Positions 37,842 through 46,674 of a stretch of DNA of 64,000 bases are shown piece by piece (the first letter of the stretch is position 1; each line of letters begins with the position of its first letter). Position numbers and translations under genes: made by a program. This DNA comes from Pseudomonadota bacterium (lineage in GTDB: Bacteria; Pseudomonadota; Gammaproteobacteria; Pseudomonadales; Pseudomonadaceae). The DNA lies in assembly GCA_023431055.1 (NCBI GenBank), contig JAEYXX010000001.1, positions 114,028 to 178,027 on the forward strand, in the 5' to 3' direction. The notes under the pieces are model-generated. The model searched no databases. It was not told the DNA's origin and saw only the letters and a list, made by a program, of their open reading frames with translations.

Positions 37842-38861
37842 TTACCAGAAGCGCTGCTGGTTGAGCCGGCTCAACCAGGTCAGCACGAAACGATCCAGCG
37901 CCATGCTCGCGGCCAGCCCGACGCGTTCCTGCAGACTCTTTTTCTGAGCGAAATGCAGGTGGAACAGTTCAGCCTCGGCGGCGCGTTCGGCCAGGTACTG
38001 GTCGCTGGTCTTGAGCTCGTCCACCAGCAGCCGCTCCTGCGCGGCCATGCCCAGCCAGACCTCGCCAGTGGCGATGGCGTCGATATCCAGCTGCGGGCGA
38101 TAACGCGCGACGAAGCCCTTGAACAGCTCGTGAGTGGTTTCCAGGTCCTCCTGGAATTTCTCTCGGCCCTTTTCGGTGTTCTCACCGAACACGGTCAGGG
38201 TGCGCTTGTATTCACCGGCTGTCAGCACCTCGAAGTCGATTTCGTGCTTCTTCAGCAGGCGATGCACGTTCGGCAACTGCGCCACCACGCCGATGGAGCC
38301 GAGAATGGCGAACGGCGCGCTGAGAATCTTCTGGCCGATGCAGGCCATCATGTAACCGCCGCTGGCGGCCACCTTGTCCACGCATACGGTCAGCGGGATG
38401 CCGGCGTCGCGGATGCGCACCAGCTGCGAGGACGCCAGACCATAGCTGTGCACCATGCCGCCGCCGCTTTCCAGACGCAGCACCACTTCGTCCTCGGCCT
38501 TGGCCATGGACAGCAGCGCGGTCACTTCATGGCGCAGGTTGTCGGTGGCCGAAGCCTTGATGTCGCCGTCGAAGTCCAGCACGAACACGCGCGGCTTGCT
38601 GGGCGCAGCTTTCTTCTCCTGCTTGGCCGCTTTGGCTTCTGCCTTGCGCGTGGCCTTGAGCTGGTCCTTGGACAGCACGCTCTGCTCCAGGCGCTCACGC
38701 AGGTCCTTGTAGAAATCATTGAGCTTCTGTACCTGCAGTTGACCACTTACCCGCCGACCTCGGCCACGGGTGGCTGCAACAGCCACCAGCACCACGACGA
38801 TGGCGACCACCAGGGTCAGGGTTTTCGCCAGAAAGCTGGCGTACTCGCTAAGAAACTCCAC
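37842..38861 (-). CDS. sohB: Inner membrane protease SohB (S49 family)
   Basis: 339-aa signal-peptide-peptidase-like serine protease. An N-terminal helix (residues 8-30) is followed by a charged Lys/Ala-rich linker. The protease domain has LRLESGGGMVHSYGLASSQL near 125 and the catalytic serine in DKVAASGGYMMACIG near 160, with the general-base lysine expected further on (EYKRTLTVFGENTEKG near 215). It faces the periplasm in E. coli. It has its own promoter region, divergent from the phosphatase gene. Confidence 0.94.
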   Translation of the reverse strand: MEFLSEYASFLAKTLTLVVAIVVVLVAVAATRGRGRRVSGQLQVQKLNDFYKDLRERLEQSVLSKDQLKATRKAEAKAAKQEKKAAPSKPRVFVLDFDGDIKASATDNLRHEVTALLSMAKAEDEVVLRLESGGGMVHSYGLASSQLVRIRDAGIPLTVCVDKVAASGGYMMACIGQKILSAPFAILGSIGVVAQLPNVHRLLKKHEIDFEVLTAGEYKRTLTVFGENTEKGREKFQEDLETTHELFKGFVARYRPQLDIDAIATGEVWLGMAAQERLLVDELKTSDQYLAERAAEAELFHLHFAQKKSLQERVGLAASMALDRFVLTWLSRLNQQRFW

Positions 38862-39060
38862 GGATCCCCCTTGGGCATTACAGCGGCGCTTGCGCGCTCA
38901 AAGGCTCAAGCATACCGGCGCAGAGCCTCGTCGGCCAAGCGCGTCGGCGCTGTAGAACGGCCATACGAGCAATTCAAACAAGCGTATGTTTTTTCGTTGA
39001 CAGCCCCCGAGCTTCCTCATAACCTCGCGAAACATTCAACGTGCCGAGATCGATACGGAC

Positions 39061-39759
39061 GTGGGCAGCATCTATCTGATTCGACATGGCCAGGCCTCAT
39101 TCGGTGCAGACGACTACGATGTCCTGTCTCCTGTCGGAGTGCGCCAGGCCGAAGTGTTGGGCGAACACCTCGAACAGCTCGGCATCGGCCTCGATCGCTG
39201 CGTCAGCGGCAGCCTGCGCCGCCAGCAGCACACCGCCAATGCAGCGCTGCAACGCATGAGCAACGCGCCTGCGCTGGATATCGACGAAGCCTTCAACGAA
39301 TTCGATGCCGACGCGGTAATCCGCACCCTGCTGCCGGATCTGCTGCCCGAAGAACCCGAAGCCCTGCACATCCTGCGCAATGGCGCGCAAAATCGCGCCG
39401 AGTTCCAGCGCCTGTTCGCCAAGCTGATCCATCGCTGGATATCCGGCGAGCATGACAAGCCCGGCCTGCAAAGCTGGCAGGCCTACGTCGAGCAGGTCGA
39501 AGGAGGCCTGCGGCGCATCCTCGAGCAGGCAGGCAGCAAACAGAATATCGCCGTGTTCACCTCCGGCGGCACCATCACCGCCCTGCTCCGCCTGATCACC
39601 GGCGTGCCTTCGGCAAAGGCCTTCGAACTGAACTGGCAAATCGTCAATACCTCGCTCAGCCAACTGAAATTCCGCGGCAGCGAGGTGAGTCTGGCTTCCT
39701 TCAACAGCCATGTGCATTTACAGCTGCTGAAGGCGCCGGAGCTCATCACCTATCGATGA
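39061..39759 (+). CDS. Histidine phosphatase family protein
   Basis: 232 aa, GTG start at 39061 (GSIYLIRHGQASFGADDYD). The RHG catalytic motif is at residues 8-10 and the second histidine region is in FTSGGTITALLRLI near 160, although this branch has glycine residues where many family members have a GHG motif. Only a poor ribosome site (ACGGAC) precedes the start. First gene of a run with SCP2, phosphotransferase and SDR genes; substrate unknown. Confidence 0.85.
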   Translation: MGSIYLIRHGQASFGADDYDVLSPVGVRQAEVLGEHLEQLGIGLDRCVSGSLRRQQHTANAALQRMSNAPALDIDEAFNEFDADAVIRTLLPDLLPEEPEALHILRNGAQNRAEFQRLFAKLIHRWISGEHDKPGLQSWQAYVEQVEGGLRRILEQAGSKQNIAVFTSGGTITALLRLITGVPSAKAFELNWQIVNTSLSQLKFRGSEVSLASFNSHVHLQLLKAPELITYR

Positions 39760-39816
39760 GCTCCAGCCCACTGCGGCCGCGAGGCTGCGCGAAAAAACCG
39801 AAAAAAGGATAAGACC

Positions 39817-40128
39817 ATGAGTGTTGCTGACATCGCCCAAACCATGCAATCCAAGTTCAACGCCAGCGCCGCTGCAGGCCTGGATCTGGTGTTCCAGTTC
39901 AACATCGAAGATGGCGAGAACTACGCGCTGATCGTCAAGGACGGCACCTGCGCCCTCGAGCAAGGCGATAACCCGAACGCCAACGTGACCCTGATCATGG
40001 ACAGCGAAACCCTCAAAGGCATCGTCAGCGGCGAAACCGACGGCATGCAGGCCTTCATGGCCGGCAAGCTGCGCGCCGAAGGCGACATGATGCTAGCGAT
40101 GAAGCTGGGCGAACTGTTCCCGGTCTGA
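39817..40128 (+). CDS. SCP2 sterol-binding domain protein
   Basis: 103-aa single-domain SCP2 protein, a small carrier with a hydrophobic tunnel for lipids or fatty acyl-CoA. It starts MSVADIAQTMQSKFNASAAAG and ends LAMKLGELFPV; the central LIMDSETLKGIVSGETDG is typical of the family. AAAAAAGGA precedes the ATG. It is followed by a strong terminator (40153-40182), so the next gene is a separate unit. Confidence 0.92.
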   Translation: MSVADIAQTMQSKFNASAAAGLDLVFQFNIEDGENYALIVKDGTCALEQGDNPNANVTLIMDSETLKGIVSGETDGMQAFMAGKLRAEGDMMLAMKLGELFPV

Positions 40129-40152
40129 TCGGTGTACTGAGCGCAAGACACG

Positions 40153-40182
40153 AAAACCGGAGTCCTCGCACTCCGGTTTTTT
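40153..40182 (+). terminator. Rho-independent terminator after the SCP2 gene
   Basis: AAAACCGGAGT / ACTCCGGTTTT stem with a six-base loop, continuing into TTTTTT. Confidence 0.9.
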
Positions 40183-40324
40183 ATTGCCCGCTATTCCTGC
40201 GGCCTGTTGCCGTTTCGCGTACGGCACGGCGCGGGTAGAAGGTGACTGATCAGGCAGTTTGATCGAGGTGCAACACGCCCGCCTATAACGGCGCGTATTG
40301 CTTGTGACGGCTTGGGTGCAGCAT

Positions 40325-40343
40325 TAGATTAACCAATTATCTA
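40325..40343 (+). promoter_or_regulatory. Candidate operator upstream of the phosphotransferase gene
   Basis: Interrupted palindrome TAGAT-N9-ATCTA about 31 bases before the ATG at 40374, embedded in an AT-rich stretch (GATTAACCAATTATC). Possibly a binding site for a dimeric regulator. No regulator gene is adjacent, so this is a weak call. Confidence 0.3.
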
Positions 40344-40373
40344 GGGCACCCATCATAAGCAGAAGGGATAAGC

Positions 40374-41441
40374 ATGGCGCTCACTGACCAATCCACCCGC
40401 ATCCGCTCGGGCGAAGAGCTCGACGCTGCTGTCATCGATGCCTACCTGAAAGCCAACATCCCGGGCCTGAGCGGCGAAGCGAAGATCAGCCAGTTTCCCG
40501 GTGGTGCTTCCAACCTGACCTACCTGATCGAGTACCCGCAGCAGGAATTCGTGCTGCGTCGCCCGCCATTCGGCCACAAGGCCAAGTCGGCCCATGACAT
40601 GGGCCGCGAGTACCGCATCCTCAACCAGCTCAATGCCGGCTTCCCTTACTGCCCCAAGGCTTATGTGCACTGCACCGATGAGTCAGTGATAGGCGCCGAG
40701 TTCTACGTCATGGAGCGAGTCAAGGGCATCATCCTGCGTTCGGACATGCCGGCCGAGCTGAATTTCAGCGCCGAGCAGACCACCGCGCTGTGCAAGAGCT
40801 TCATTGACAAGCTGGTGGAGCTGCACAACGTCGACTACAACGCCTGCGGCCTGGGCGATCTGGGCAAACCCGAGGGCTATGTCGAACGCCAGATCAGGGG
40901 CTGGAGCGACCGCTACGAGAAGGCGCTGACCCCGGACGCACCGACCTGGGAACCGGTCAAGGCCTGGCTCAACGACAAGATGCCGGCCGACCACCACAAG
41001 CCGGGCATCGTGCACAACGACTACCGCTTCGACAACGTGATCCTCGATCCGAACAACCCGATGCAGATCATCGGCGTGCTCGACTGGGAGATGACCACCA
41101 TCGGCGATCCGCTGATGGACCTGGGCAACACCCTGGCCTACTGGATCGAAGCCAGCGACCCGGCGCCAGTGCAACTGATGCGCCGCCAGCCGAGCAACGC
41201 GCCGGGCATGCTCACACGTCAGCAGTTCGTCGACTACTACGCCGAGAAAGCCGGCATCGAGATCAAGAGTTTCGACTTCTACTACACCTACGGCCTGTTC
41301 CGCCTGGCCGGCATCGTGCAGCAGATCTACTACCGCTTCTATCACGGCCAGACCCAGGACAAGCGCTTCGCGCAGTTCATCCACATGAACAAGTTGCTGG
41401 AGCAGATGTGCCTGCAGGTCATCGGCAAATCCACTCTCTAA
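40374..41441 (+). CDS. Phosphotransferase family protein (ACAD10/APH-like)
   Basis: 355-aa protein kinase-like fold of the aminoglycoside phosphotransferase superfamily, the type found fused to acyl-CoA dehydrogenases in ACAD10. Landmarks: the nucleotide loop FPGGASNLTYLIEY near residue 39, the catalytic Brenner-type motif VHNDYRFDNVILDP near 216 and the metal motif VLDWEMTTIGDPLMDLG near 239. In the family these enzymes may phosphorylate 4-hydroxy acyl-CoAs. The SDR gene starts 16 bases downstream, and both probably act on hydroxy- or oxo-acyl compounds. Confidence 0.9.
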   Translation: MALTDQSTRIRSGEELDAAVIDAYLKANIPGLSGEAKISQFPGGASNLTYLIEYPQQEFVLRRPPFGHKAKSAHDMGREYRILNQLNAGFPYCPKAYVHCTDESVIGAEFYVMERVKGIILRSDMPAELNFSAEQTTALCKSFIDKLVELHNVDYNACGLGDLGKPEGYVERQIRGWSDRYEKALTPDAPTWEPVKAWLNDKMPADHHKPGIVHNDYRFDNVILDPNNPMQIIGVLDWEMTTIGDPLMDLGNTLAYWIEASDPAPVQLMRRQPSNAPGMLTRQQFVDYYAEKAGIEIKSFDFYYTYGLFRLAGIVQQIYYRFYHGQTQDKRFAQFIHMNKLLEQMCLQVIGKSTL

Positions 41442-41457
41442 CCCCAGGGTAATCACA

Positions 41458-42225
41458 ATGTCCAAGACCCAACTGTTCGACCTCGACGGCAAGATCGCCT
41501 TCGTCTCCGGCGCCAGCCGCGGCATCGGCGAGGCCATTGCCAAGCTGCTGGCTCAGCAAGGCGCGCACGTGATCGTCTCCAGCCGCAAGCTCGAGGGCTG
41601 CCAGGCCTTGGCCGACGCCATCATCGCCGAGGGCGGCAAGGCCACTGCCATCGCCTGCCACATCGGCGAAATGGAACAGATCACCAACGTCTTCGCGCAG
41701 ATCAAGAAACAGTTCGGTCGTCTCGACATCCTGGTCAACAACGCCGCGACCAACCCGCAATTCTGCAACGTGCTGGACACCGACCTGGGCGCCTTCCAGA
41801 AAACCGTGGACGTAAACATCCGCGGCTACTACTTCATGTCCATCGAAGGCGGCAAGCTGATGAAGGAAAACGGTGGCGGCTCGATCATCAACGTCGCCTC
41901 GATCAATGGTGTCTCCCCGGGCGAGTTCCAGGGTATCTACTCGGTGACCAAGGCCGCCGTGATCAGCATGACCAAGGTATTCGCCAAGGAATGCGCGCAG
42001 TTCGGCATCCGCTGTAACGCCCTGCTGCCGGGCCTGACCGACACCAAGTTCGCCTCGGCGCTGACCAAGAACGACGCCATCCTCAAGCACGCCCTGCAGC
42101 GCATCCCGCTCAAGCGCGTGGCTGATCCGAGCGAGATGGCCGGCGCGGTGCTGTACCTGGCCAGCGAAGCCTCCAGCTACACCACCGGCGTGGCACTGAA
42201 CGTGGATGGTGGCTTCCTCGCCTGA
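41458..42225 (+). CDS. Short-chain dehydrogenase/reductase
   Basis: 255-aa classical SDR. The cofactor motif SGASRGIGEAIAKLL is at residues 18-32, NNAATNP near 95, catalytic serine in NVASINGVSPGEFQG near 146, and YSVTKAAV (Tyr-xxx-Lys) near 161. The C-terminal YTTGVALNVDGGFLA is typical of FabG-like members. Paired with the phosphotransferase upstream and followed by a long palindromic terminator (42240-42273). The substrate is not deducible. Confidence 0.93.
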   Translation: MSKTQLFDLDGKIAFVSGASRGIGEAIAKLLAQQGAHVIVSSRKLEGCQALADAIIAEGGKATAIACHIGEMEQITNVFAQIKKQFGRLDILVNNAATNPQFCNVLDTDLGAFQKTVDVNIRGYYFMSIEGGKLMKENGGGSIINVASINGVSPGEFQGIYSVTKAAVISMTKVFAKECAQFGIRCNALLPGLTDTKFASALTKNDAILKHALQRIPLKRVADPSEMAGAVLYLASEASSYTTGVALNVDGGFLA

Positions 42226-42239
42226 GGCCAGACTCCATG

Positions 42240-42273
42240 TACGACAAAGGCACCCAAGGGTGCCTTTGTCGTA
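42240..42273. terminator. Long palindromic terminator after the SDR gene
   Basis: 34-base near-perfect palindrome: TACGACAAAGGCACCC, then AA, then its exact complement. It contains AAAGGCACCC / GGGTGCCTTT, the normal terminator architecture, and ends in TTTGTCGTA. Confidence 0.75.
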
Positions 42274-42330
42274 AGCAAGATAGGCCGAGCGCAGCGCAAT
42301 TGCAGGGTCGAGCTCACCAACGAAGGTCAC

Positions 42331-42352
42331 GGTGGGCTAAAGCCCACCCTAC
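42331..42352. repeat. REP-like hairpin, single copy
   Basis: GGTGGGCTAAAGCCCACC followed by CTAC; an 8-bp stem with a two-base loop. The same unit occurs twice more at 42437-42493. Confidence 0.8.
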
Positions 42353-42436
42353 GGCACCGAGGCGAACGCCAACTTCGCTCCCCTCTCCCAACCTTCACGC
42401 ACGCTCCCCATCAAGCGGGAGAGGTTCATCAATTTT

Positions 42437-42493
42437 GTAGGGTGGGCTTCAGCCCACCAATGACTCTGCAATGTGGGCTAAAGCCCACCCTAC
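42437..42493. repeat. BIME: inverted pair of REP-like hairpins
   Basis: GTAGGGTGGGCTTCAGCCCACC, 13 bases, then GTGGGCTAAAGCCCACCCTAC: two copies of the same REP unit in opposite orientation, so the whole 57 bases is itself symmetric. It lies between the SDR gene and a membrane-protein gene, outside coding sequence. Confidence 0.85.
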
Positions 42494-42510
42494 TTCCACC
42501 CGCCCGGACG

Positions 42511-43158
42511 CTACCAATCCTTCAGTGCGGCCTCAGCTGCGGCGTTCATCGGCTCGGCCAGCAAGCCGGTCGGCGTCAGGCTAACGCTGTACACGGCATC
42601 GGCGGCGATCGGCAGGTAGGTCACACGCAGCGCCTGCGGATCGAACAGCAACAGATCACGCTGACTCAGACGCAGCCAGCGCCACAGGTCGACGCCATAG
42701 GGGCTTTCGGCCAATTGCACTCGACCATGCTGCGCCAGCGCCTGCTGTTCGATGGCGAGAAAACGCCCGGACAGGCGCTCGAGGCGGTAACCGGGTTCGA
42801 GACCGATGAGTTCGGCCAGCCCCTTCCAGCGGATCAGGCGACTGTCGAGTTGCCACATATCGCCCTCGAGCGTGACCGTGCGCTCGCGCCCGCCTTCGAG
42901 CAGCGTCACCTGATAACGCTGCGGACCGTCGGCCTTGAAACTCAGCGTGACCAATGGCTTGCCCGCCTGCAGCGGCTCGTAGGTATACAGATCGTAAGCC
43001 ACCAGGCCGACCAGGCCCGCCAGGGCGAGAAACGCCAGCCCACAGGTGCCACGCAACCAACCGAGGAACCAGCCCGTATTGAGCAGAATGCGCAATGCCA
43101 CCAGCAGCGCCAACACGGCCAACAGCGCCACGGCCCAGGCCAACCCGTCGTATTGCAT
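42511..43158 (-). CDS. Membrane-anchored hypothetical protein
   Basis: 215 aa. Two N-terminal hydrophobic helices (about residues 8-30 and 37-57) are followed by a soluble domain with SFKADGPQRYQVTLLEGG near 73 and the block RWKGLAELIGLEPGYRLERL near 110, cut here as WKGLAELIGLEPGYR. Similar pseudomonad proteins are sometimes labelled cation/multidrug efflux pump, which the sequence does not support since there are only two helices. Divergent from the TSUP transporter gene. Function unknown. Confidence 0.78.
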   Translation of the reverse strand: MQYDGLAWAVALLAVLALLVALRILLNTGWFLGWLRGTCGLAFLALAGLVGLVAYDLYTYEPLQAGKPLVTLSFKADGPQRYQVTLLEGGRERTVTLEGDMWQLDSRLIRWKGLAELIGLEPGYRLERLSGRFLAIEQQALAQHGRVQLAESPYGVDLWRWLRLSQRDLLLFDPQALRVTYLPIAADAVYSVSLTPTGLLAEPMNAAAEAALKDW

Positions 43159-43260
43159 CGATTGCGTTCCTTCTCTGGCGAAATCCCGGCATTATGCGCA
43201 GCTCTCTTCACGACGAACAGCCAGCAGGCTGCGCACTCGCCCACAAGTCGACACATTGAT

Positions 43261-44040
43261 ATGCCTTTCGCTCTCGAGCTCGCCATCGATCCCGGCACGC
43301 TAGCCATTCTCGCCCTGGTCGCCTTTATCGCCGGCTTCATCGATGCCATAGCCGGCGGCGGCGGTCTGCTGACCATCCCTGCCCTGCTCACTGCCGGCCT
43401 GCCACCGCATCTGGTGCTGGGCACCAACAAGCTGTGCGCCACCTTCGGCTCGGGTACCGCTGCCCTGACCTTCTACCGGCGCAAGCTGTTCAACCCAGGG
43501 CAATGGCGCAACGCGCTGCTGGCGACGCTGATCGGTGCCTTGCTCGGTGCCGTCATTGCCCACTGGATGCCGGCCGCCTGGCTCAACCAGATGCTGCCGG
43601 TGATCGTCTTCGCCTGCGGCATCTACCTGCTGTTCGGTCGCATGCCGGAGGCACCCGCCGAACACGACCTGCCAATCGCCCGTGGCCGGCAGTGGCCGCA
43701 GGGACTGGGGCTCGGGCTTTACGATGGCGTGGCGGGACCTGGCACCGGCGCGTTCTGGACGGTCAGTAGCCTGCTGATGTATCCGCTCGATCTGGTTCGT
43801 GCCAGCGGCGTGGCGCGCACCATGAACTTCGTCAGCAACGCCGCGGCGCTGGCGGTGTTCATCGCCTTCGGTCAGGTGGCCTGGGTGCTCGGTCTGAGCA
43901 TGGGCGCCGCCTTGATGGTTGGCGCCTTTCTCGGCGCGCGCACGGCGATCAAGGGTGGCTCGAAATTCATTCGCCCGGTGTTCATCACCGTGGTACTGGC
44001 GCTGACCGCACGCCTGGTCTGGCAGCACTGGTTTGGCTGA
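43261..44040 (+). CDS. TSUP family transporter (TauE/SafE, formerly DUF81)
   Basis: 259-aa membrane protein with about eight helices. The first repeat has FIAGFIDAIAGGGGLLTIPALL near residue 22, cut here as FIDAIAGGGGLLTIPALL, and LGTNKLCATFGSG near 52; the second has LGLYDGVAGPGTGAFW near 145, the pair of glycine-rich motifs that defines the family. TSUP proteins export or import sulfur-containing anions and organic acids; the substrate is not known here. No good ribosome site precedes the ATG, but the upstream frame is not TSUP-like. Confidence 0.9.
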   Translation: MPFALELAIDPGTLAILALVAFIAGFIDAIAGGGGLLTIPALLTAGLPPHLVLGTNKLCATFGSGTAALTFYRRKLFNPGQWRNALLATLIGALLGAVIAHWMPAAWLNQMLPVIVFACGIYLLFGRMPEAPAEHDLPIARGRQWPQGLGLGLYDGVAGPGTGAFWTVSSLLMYPLDLVRASGVARTMNFVSNAAALAVFIAFGQVAWVLGLSMGAALMVGAFLGARTAIKGGSKFIRPVFITVVLALTARLVWQHWFG

Positions 44041-44065
44041 CTTCCGCGAACGATGCGGACCCTGT

Positions 44066-44124
44066 GTAGGAGCGGCTTCAGCCGCGAAATGGTCGGTGAG
44101 GTTCGCGGCTGAAGCCGCTCCTAC
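44066..44124. repeat. REP pair (BIME) of the classic Pseudomonas type
   Basis: GTAGGAGCGGCTTCAGCCGC GAA, 13 bases, then its inverse ending GCCGCTCCTAC. This is the well-known pseudomonad REP unit arranged as an inverted pair in the space between convergent TSUP and nudC genes. Confidence 0.93.
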
Positions 44125-44133
44125 ATAAGAACT

Positions 44134-44958
44134 CTAGGCCGGCAACGTGGGTTCGGGCAGGCCAAGGCGGCGCGCGACGTAGAGATCGATCAGATGACGG
44201 GCGATGGAGCGCGACGCCGGCAATGGCGGCAGGTCATCGACGCGAAACCAGCGCGCATCCTCGATTTCGTCTTCCTGCATGACGATATCGCCACCGGCAT
44301 ATTCGGCATGGAAGCCAAGCATCAGCGAATGCGGGAACGGCCAGCCCTGGCTGCCGATGTACTGCAGGTTCTTCACCTCGAGGCCGACTTCCTCGCGCAC
44401 CTCGCGTGCTACGCAATGCTCCACCGACTCACCCGGCTCGACGAAGCCGGCCAGGGTGCTGTAAACGCCGGTGACGAAACGCGGCGAACGGGCCAGGAGG
44501 ATCTCGTCCCCGCGCGTGACCAGCACGATCATGCTCGGCGAAATACGCGGATAGTGTTGCGACTCACAGCTGTCGCAACGCATCGCCCGCTCACCGGGAA
44601 GCTGACGCGTCGGCGCACCACAACTGCCACAGAAACGATGCTCGGCGAACCAGGTACCGATCTGCGCGGCGTAGGCCAGCATGCGGAAAGTTTCTGCCTC
44701 ACCCTGCAGCATGAACTGACGCAGACTCTGCCAGGTGCAGCCCTCCAGCGTGGCCGAGGGCTTGAGTTGCAGGAGGTAAACGGCATCCTCACCGAAATGG
44801 CCGATGCCCTGCTCGCCAATGATCGGCAGATCCTGGCGCTTGACCCAATCACGCGGAAACAGCACACCATTGCTGTCGGCAAGAAAGTGCTGCTGGCTGT
44901 AGAGCACAGCCCAGCCGCCGGGCTGCTGCGGATCGAGAAAGCTGTTGCGCCAGACCAT
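44134..44958 (-). CDS. nudC: NAD(+)/NADH pyrophosphatase (RNA deNADding enzyme) NudC
   Basis: 274 aa. Hydrolyses NADH to NMNH and AMP and removes NAD caps from RNA. The four-cysteine zinc site is visible as [10 protein letters not shown] near 111 and [12 protein letters not shown] near 128. The Nudix box [17 protein letters not shown] then REEVGLEV is near 174-197, and the NudC-specific [14 protein letters not shown] follows near 207. Length and motifs are normal. Its ATG overlaps the fimL stop by one base, so the two are coupled. Confidence 0.96.
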   Translation of the reverse strand: MVWRNSFLDPQQPGGWAVLYSQQHFLADSNGVLFPRDWVKRQDLPIIGEQGIGHFGEDAVYLLQLKPSATLEGCTWQSLRQFMLQGEAETFRMLAYAAQIGTWFAEHRFCGSCGAPTRQLPGERAMRCDSCESQHYPRISPSMIVLVTRGDEILLARSPRFVTGVYSTLAGFVEPGESVEHCVAREVREEVGLEVKNLQYIGSQGWPFPHSLMLGFHAEYAGGDIVMQEDEIEDARWFRVDDLPPLPASRSIARHLIDLYVARRLGLPEPTLPA

Positions 44959-46637
44959 CAGGCCGCCACCGGCACACCCAGCGCCTTGACGCTCTCTTCA
45001 GCCAGATCGAGCACGCTGGGACGGGTTTCCGGACGCATCACCGCGCCCGCTTCCAGGTAGTACTCCAGGCTGCTAAGGGCATCGGCCAGGGTTTCCAGCA
45101 TCTGCTCCGAGGGCATTTGCGCGGATTCGAGCATGCGCGTCTGGATATAGTCGGCGCAGGCCCCGACCAGCATCGCTGCACGCGGCTGCTCGAGGAACCA
45201 CAGCCCGCCGCGCACCGCCTGCAGACTGAACGGCACATTGGACAGGTGCATCTTGTCGCCACCCGACTCCAGATAAGCCGTGATGGCGCGCTTGGCCAGG
45301 GCCAGACCGGCCTGCGCCTCATCGACCACGACGATACGGGCTTCGTTGAGCTGATGGTTGGCGAAGGAGTCGGCTTCGTTACCAGGCTCGACCGCTGCCG
45401 GCCGCGAGTCACGACCTTCGCCTCGCTCCAGACTGGCGACCATGCCTTCGACGTAGAGCACCGCATCGGCCAGCTTGTGCAGCTGCCCGGGCGCCGGCGG
45501 CGTATCTTCTCTCCAGGCAGCGACCTGTGGCAGCTGCGCACTCAGCGAGTTGCCGGCAGAAGTCAAACCGACCATGCCCAGGGTCTTGGCCAACTTGCCC
45601 AGCAACGCATGCAGGGTACCCAGGGTTTCGCTCTGCAGGGTGCCGCGCTCGAGCAGATCGAGCATGTCCTTGACGCTGGCCAGCTCTTCGCGAATCGCCG
45701 TGGACAGCGAGCGCATCACCGCCTGACCGGGGCCCGCCAGGCGCTGGTATTCCTCTTCCAGCAGATGATCGGTGAATGGCAGCGGCGTCAGGCCGAACAC
45801 CTCGCGCATGGCGCTGGCCAGCGGGCCATGGCTGTCGGCGAGTGCGACCAGGTACAGCAACTCTTTCAACAGGCTGCGCGGCGCTTCGTACTGCGGATTG
45901 CTCAGCATCAGCTTGAGCTCGCGATCCAGGCGCGAGAACAGTTGCTTGCGCCCCTTGCGCGGCAACAACTGAGCATCGCACTGCGCCTCGATGGCGGCGG
46001 CGCCGATCCAGCACATACGGCCGCGCGGCTCGTTGGCGAACAGGCTGTCCAGACGCGCCATGGCGCGGACCATCAGTTTGAGGCTGGCCTGCGGATTCTG
46101 CTCACGGATGAAACCGAGCAACCCCACCTGATACATGTGGCGCAGGCGTTTGCCTTCGGCCAGCTTGGCAGCGCCATCGAGCGGCTGGGTCGCACTATGC
46201 GGCCGGGCATGATCGAGACGCACGCTGAAGAAGAAACTTTCCGGCAACGGCTGTTGCGCGCCGGCCTGACGCAGATCGTTGATCGCCGGCAGCAGTAGCT
46301 CGGGCATTTCCTGGCGATGGGCGTCGACGTTTTCCAGATAGCGACGCAGCACATGTAGCGCATTGCTCAACGCAGCCAGCTGGACATCGCGCTCCTCACC
46401 GGCGCCGGCGGGGATGTCGGTGGCCTGGTCGAGTACTTCCTGCGCCAGCAGCTCGGCGCCGGCCAACTCGATCAGGTTGAGCGTGCCGCGCACCTGATGC
46501 AGGCTTTCCACCGCCTGCTGCAGCAGGCTGCCGTTATGCCGCTCGGCAATGAAGTGCTCGAGGCTCTGCTCGGCCTCTTCCATGGTGACGAACAACTCGT
46601 CGCGCACCAGGTTCAGCGATGTAGCTCCACTTACCAT
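44958..46637 (-). CDS. fimL: FimL, Hpt-like regulator of type IV pili
   Basis: 559-aa cytosolic protein resembling the N-terminal part of the chemotaxis-like kinase ChpA. It has degenerate Hpt-type helical domains: [17 protein letters not shown] near residue 16 and [20 protein letters not shown] near 46, where the phospho-accepting histidine is absent. FimL in P. aeruginosa promotes cAMP signalling, twitching motility and localisation at the pole through FimV. Position next to nudC and the crotonase gene agrees with P. aeruginosa PA1821-1823 (from memory). Confidence 0.93.
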   Translation of the reverse strand: MVSGATSLNLVRDELFVTMEEAEQSLEHFIAERHNGSLLQQAVESLHQVRGTLNLIELAGAELLAQEVLDQATDIPAGAGEERDVQLAALSNALHVLRRYLENVDAHRQEMPELLLPAINDLRQAGAQQPLPESFFFSVRLDHARPHSATQPLDGAAKLAEGKRLRHMYQVGLLGFIREQNPQASLKLMVRAMARLDSLFANEPRGRMCWIGAAAIEAQCDAQLLPRKGRKQLFSRLDRELKLMLSNPQYEAPRSLLKELLYLVALADSHGPLASAMREVFGLTPLPFTDHLLEEEYQRLAGPGQAVMRSLSTAIREELASVKDMLDLLERGTLQSETLGTLHALLGKLAKTLGMVGLTSAGNSLSAQLPQVAAWREDTPPAPGQLHKLADAVLYVEGMVASLERGEGRDSRPAAVEPGNEADSFANHQLNEARIVVVDEAQAGLALAKRAITAYLESGGDKMHLSNVPFSLQAVRGGLWFLEQPRAAMLVGACADYIQTRMLESAQMPSEQMLETLADALSSLEYYLEAGAVMRPETRPSVLDLAEESVKALGVPVAA

Positions 46638-46674
46638 GCTCTAGGCCTCGCAACGAACATCAGCGAATACGGCA

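Noticed and set aside
40183-40373. A regulator binding site for fatty-acid control (PsrA or FadR type) before the phosphotransferase gene
   Set aside because: The palindrome TAGAT-N9-ATCTA does not match the PsrA consensus GAAAC-N4-GTTTC; kept only as an unnamed candidate operator.
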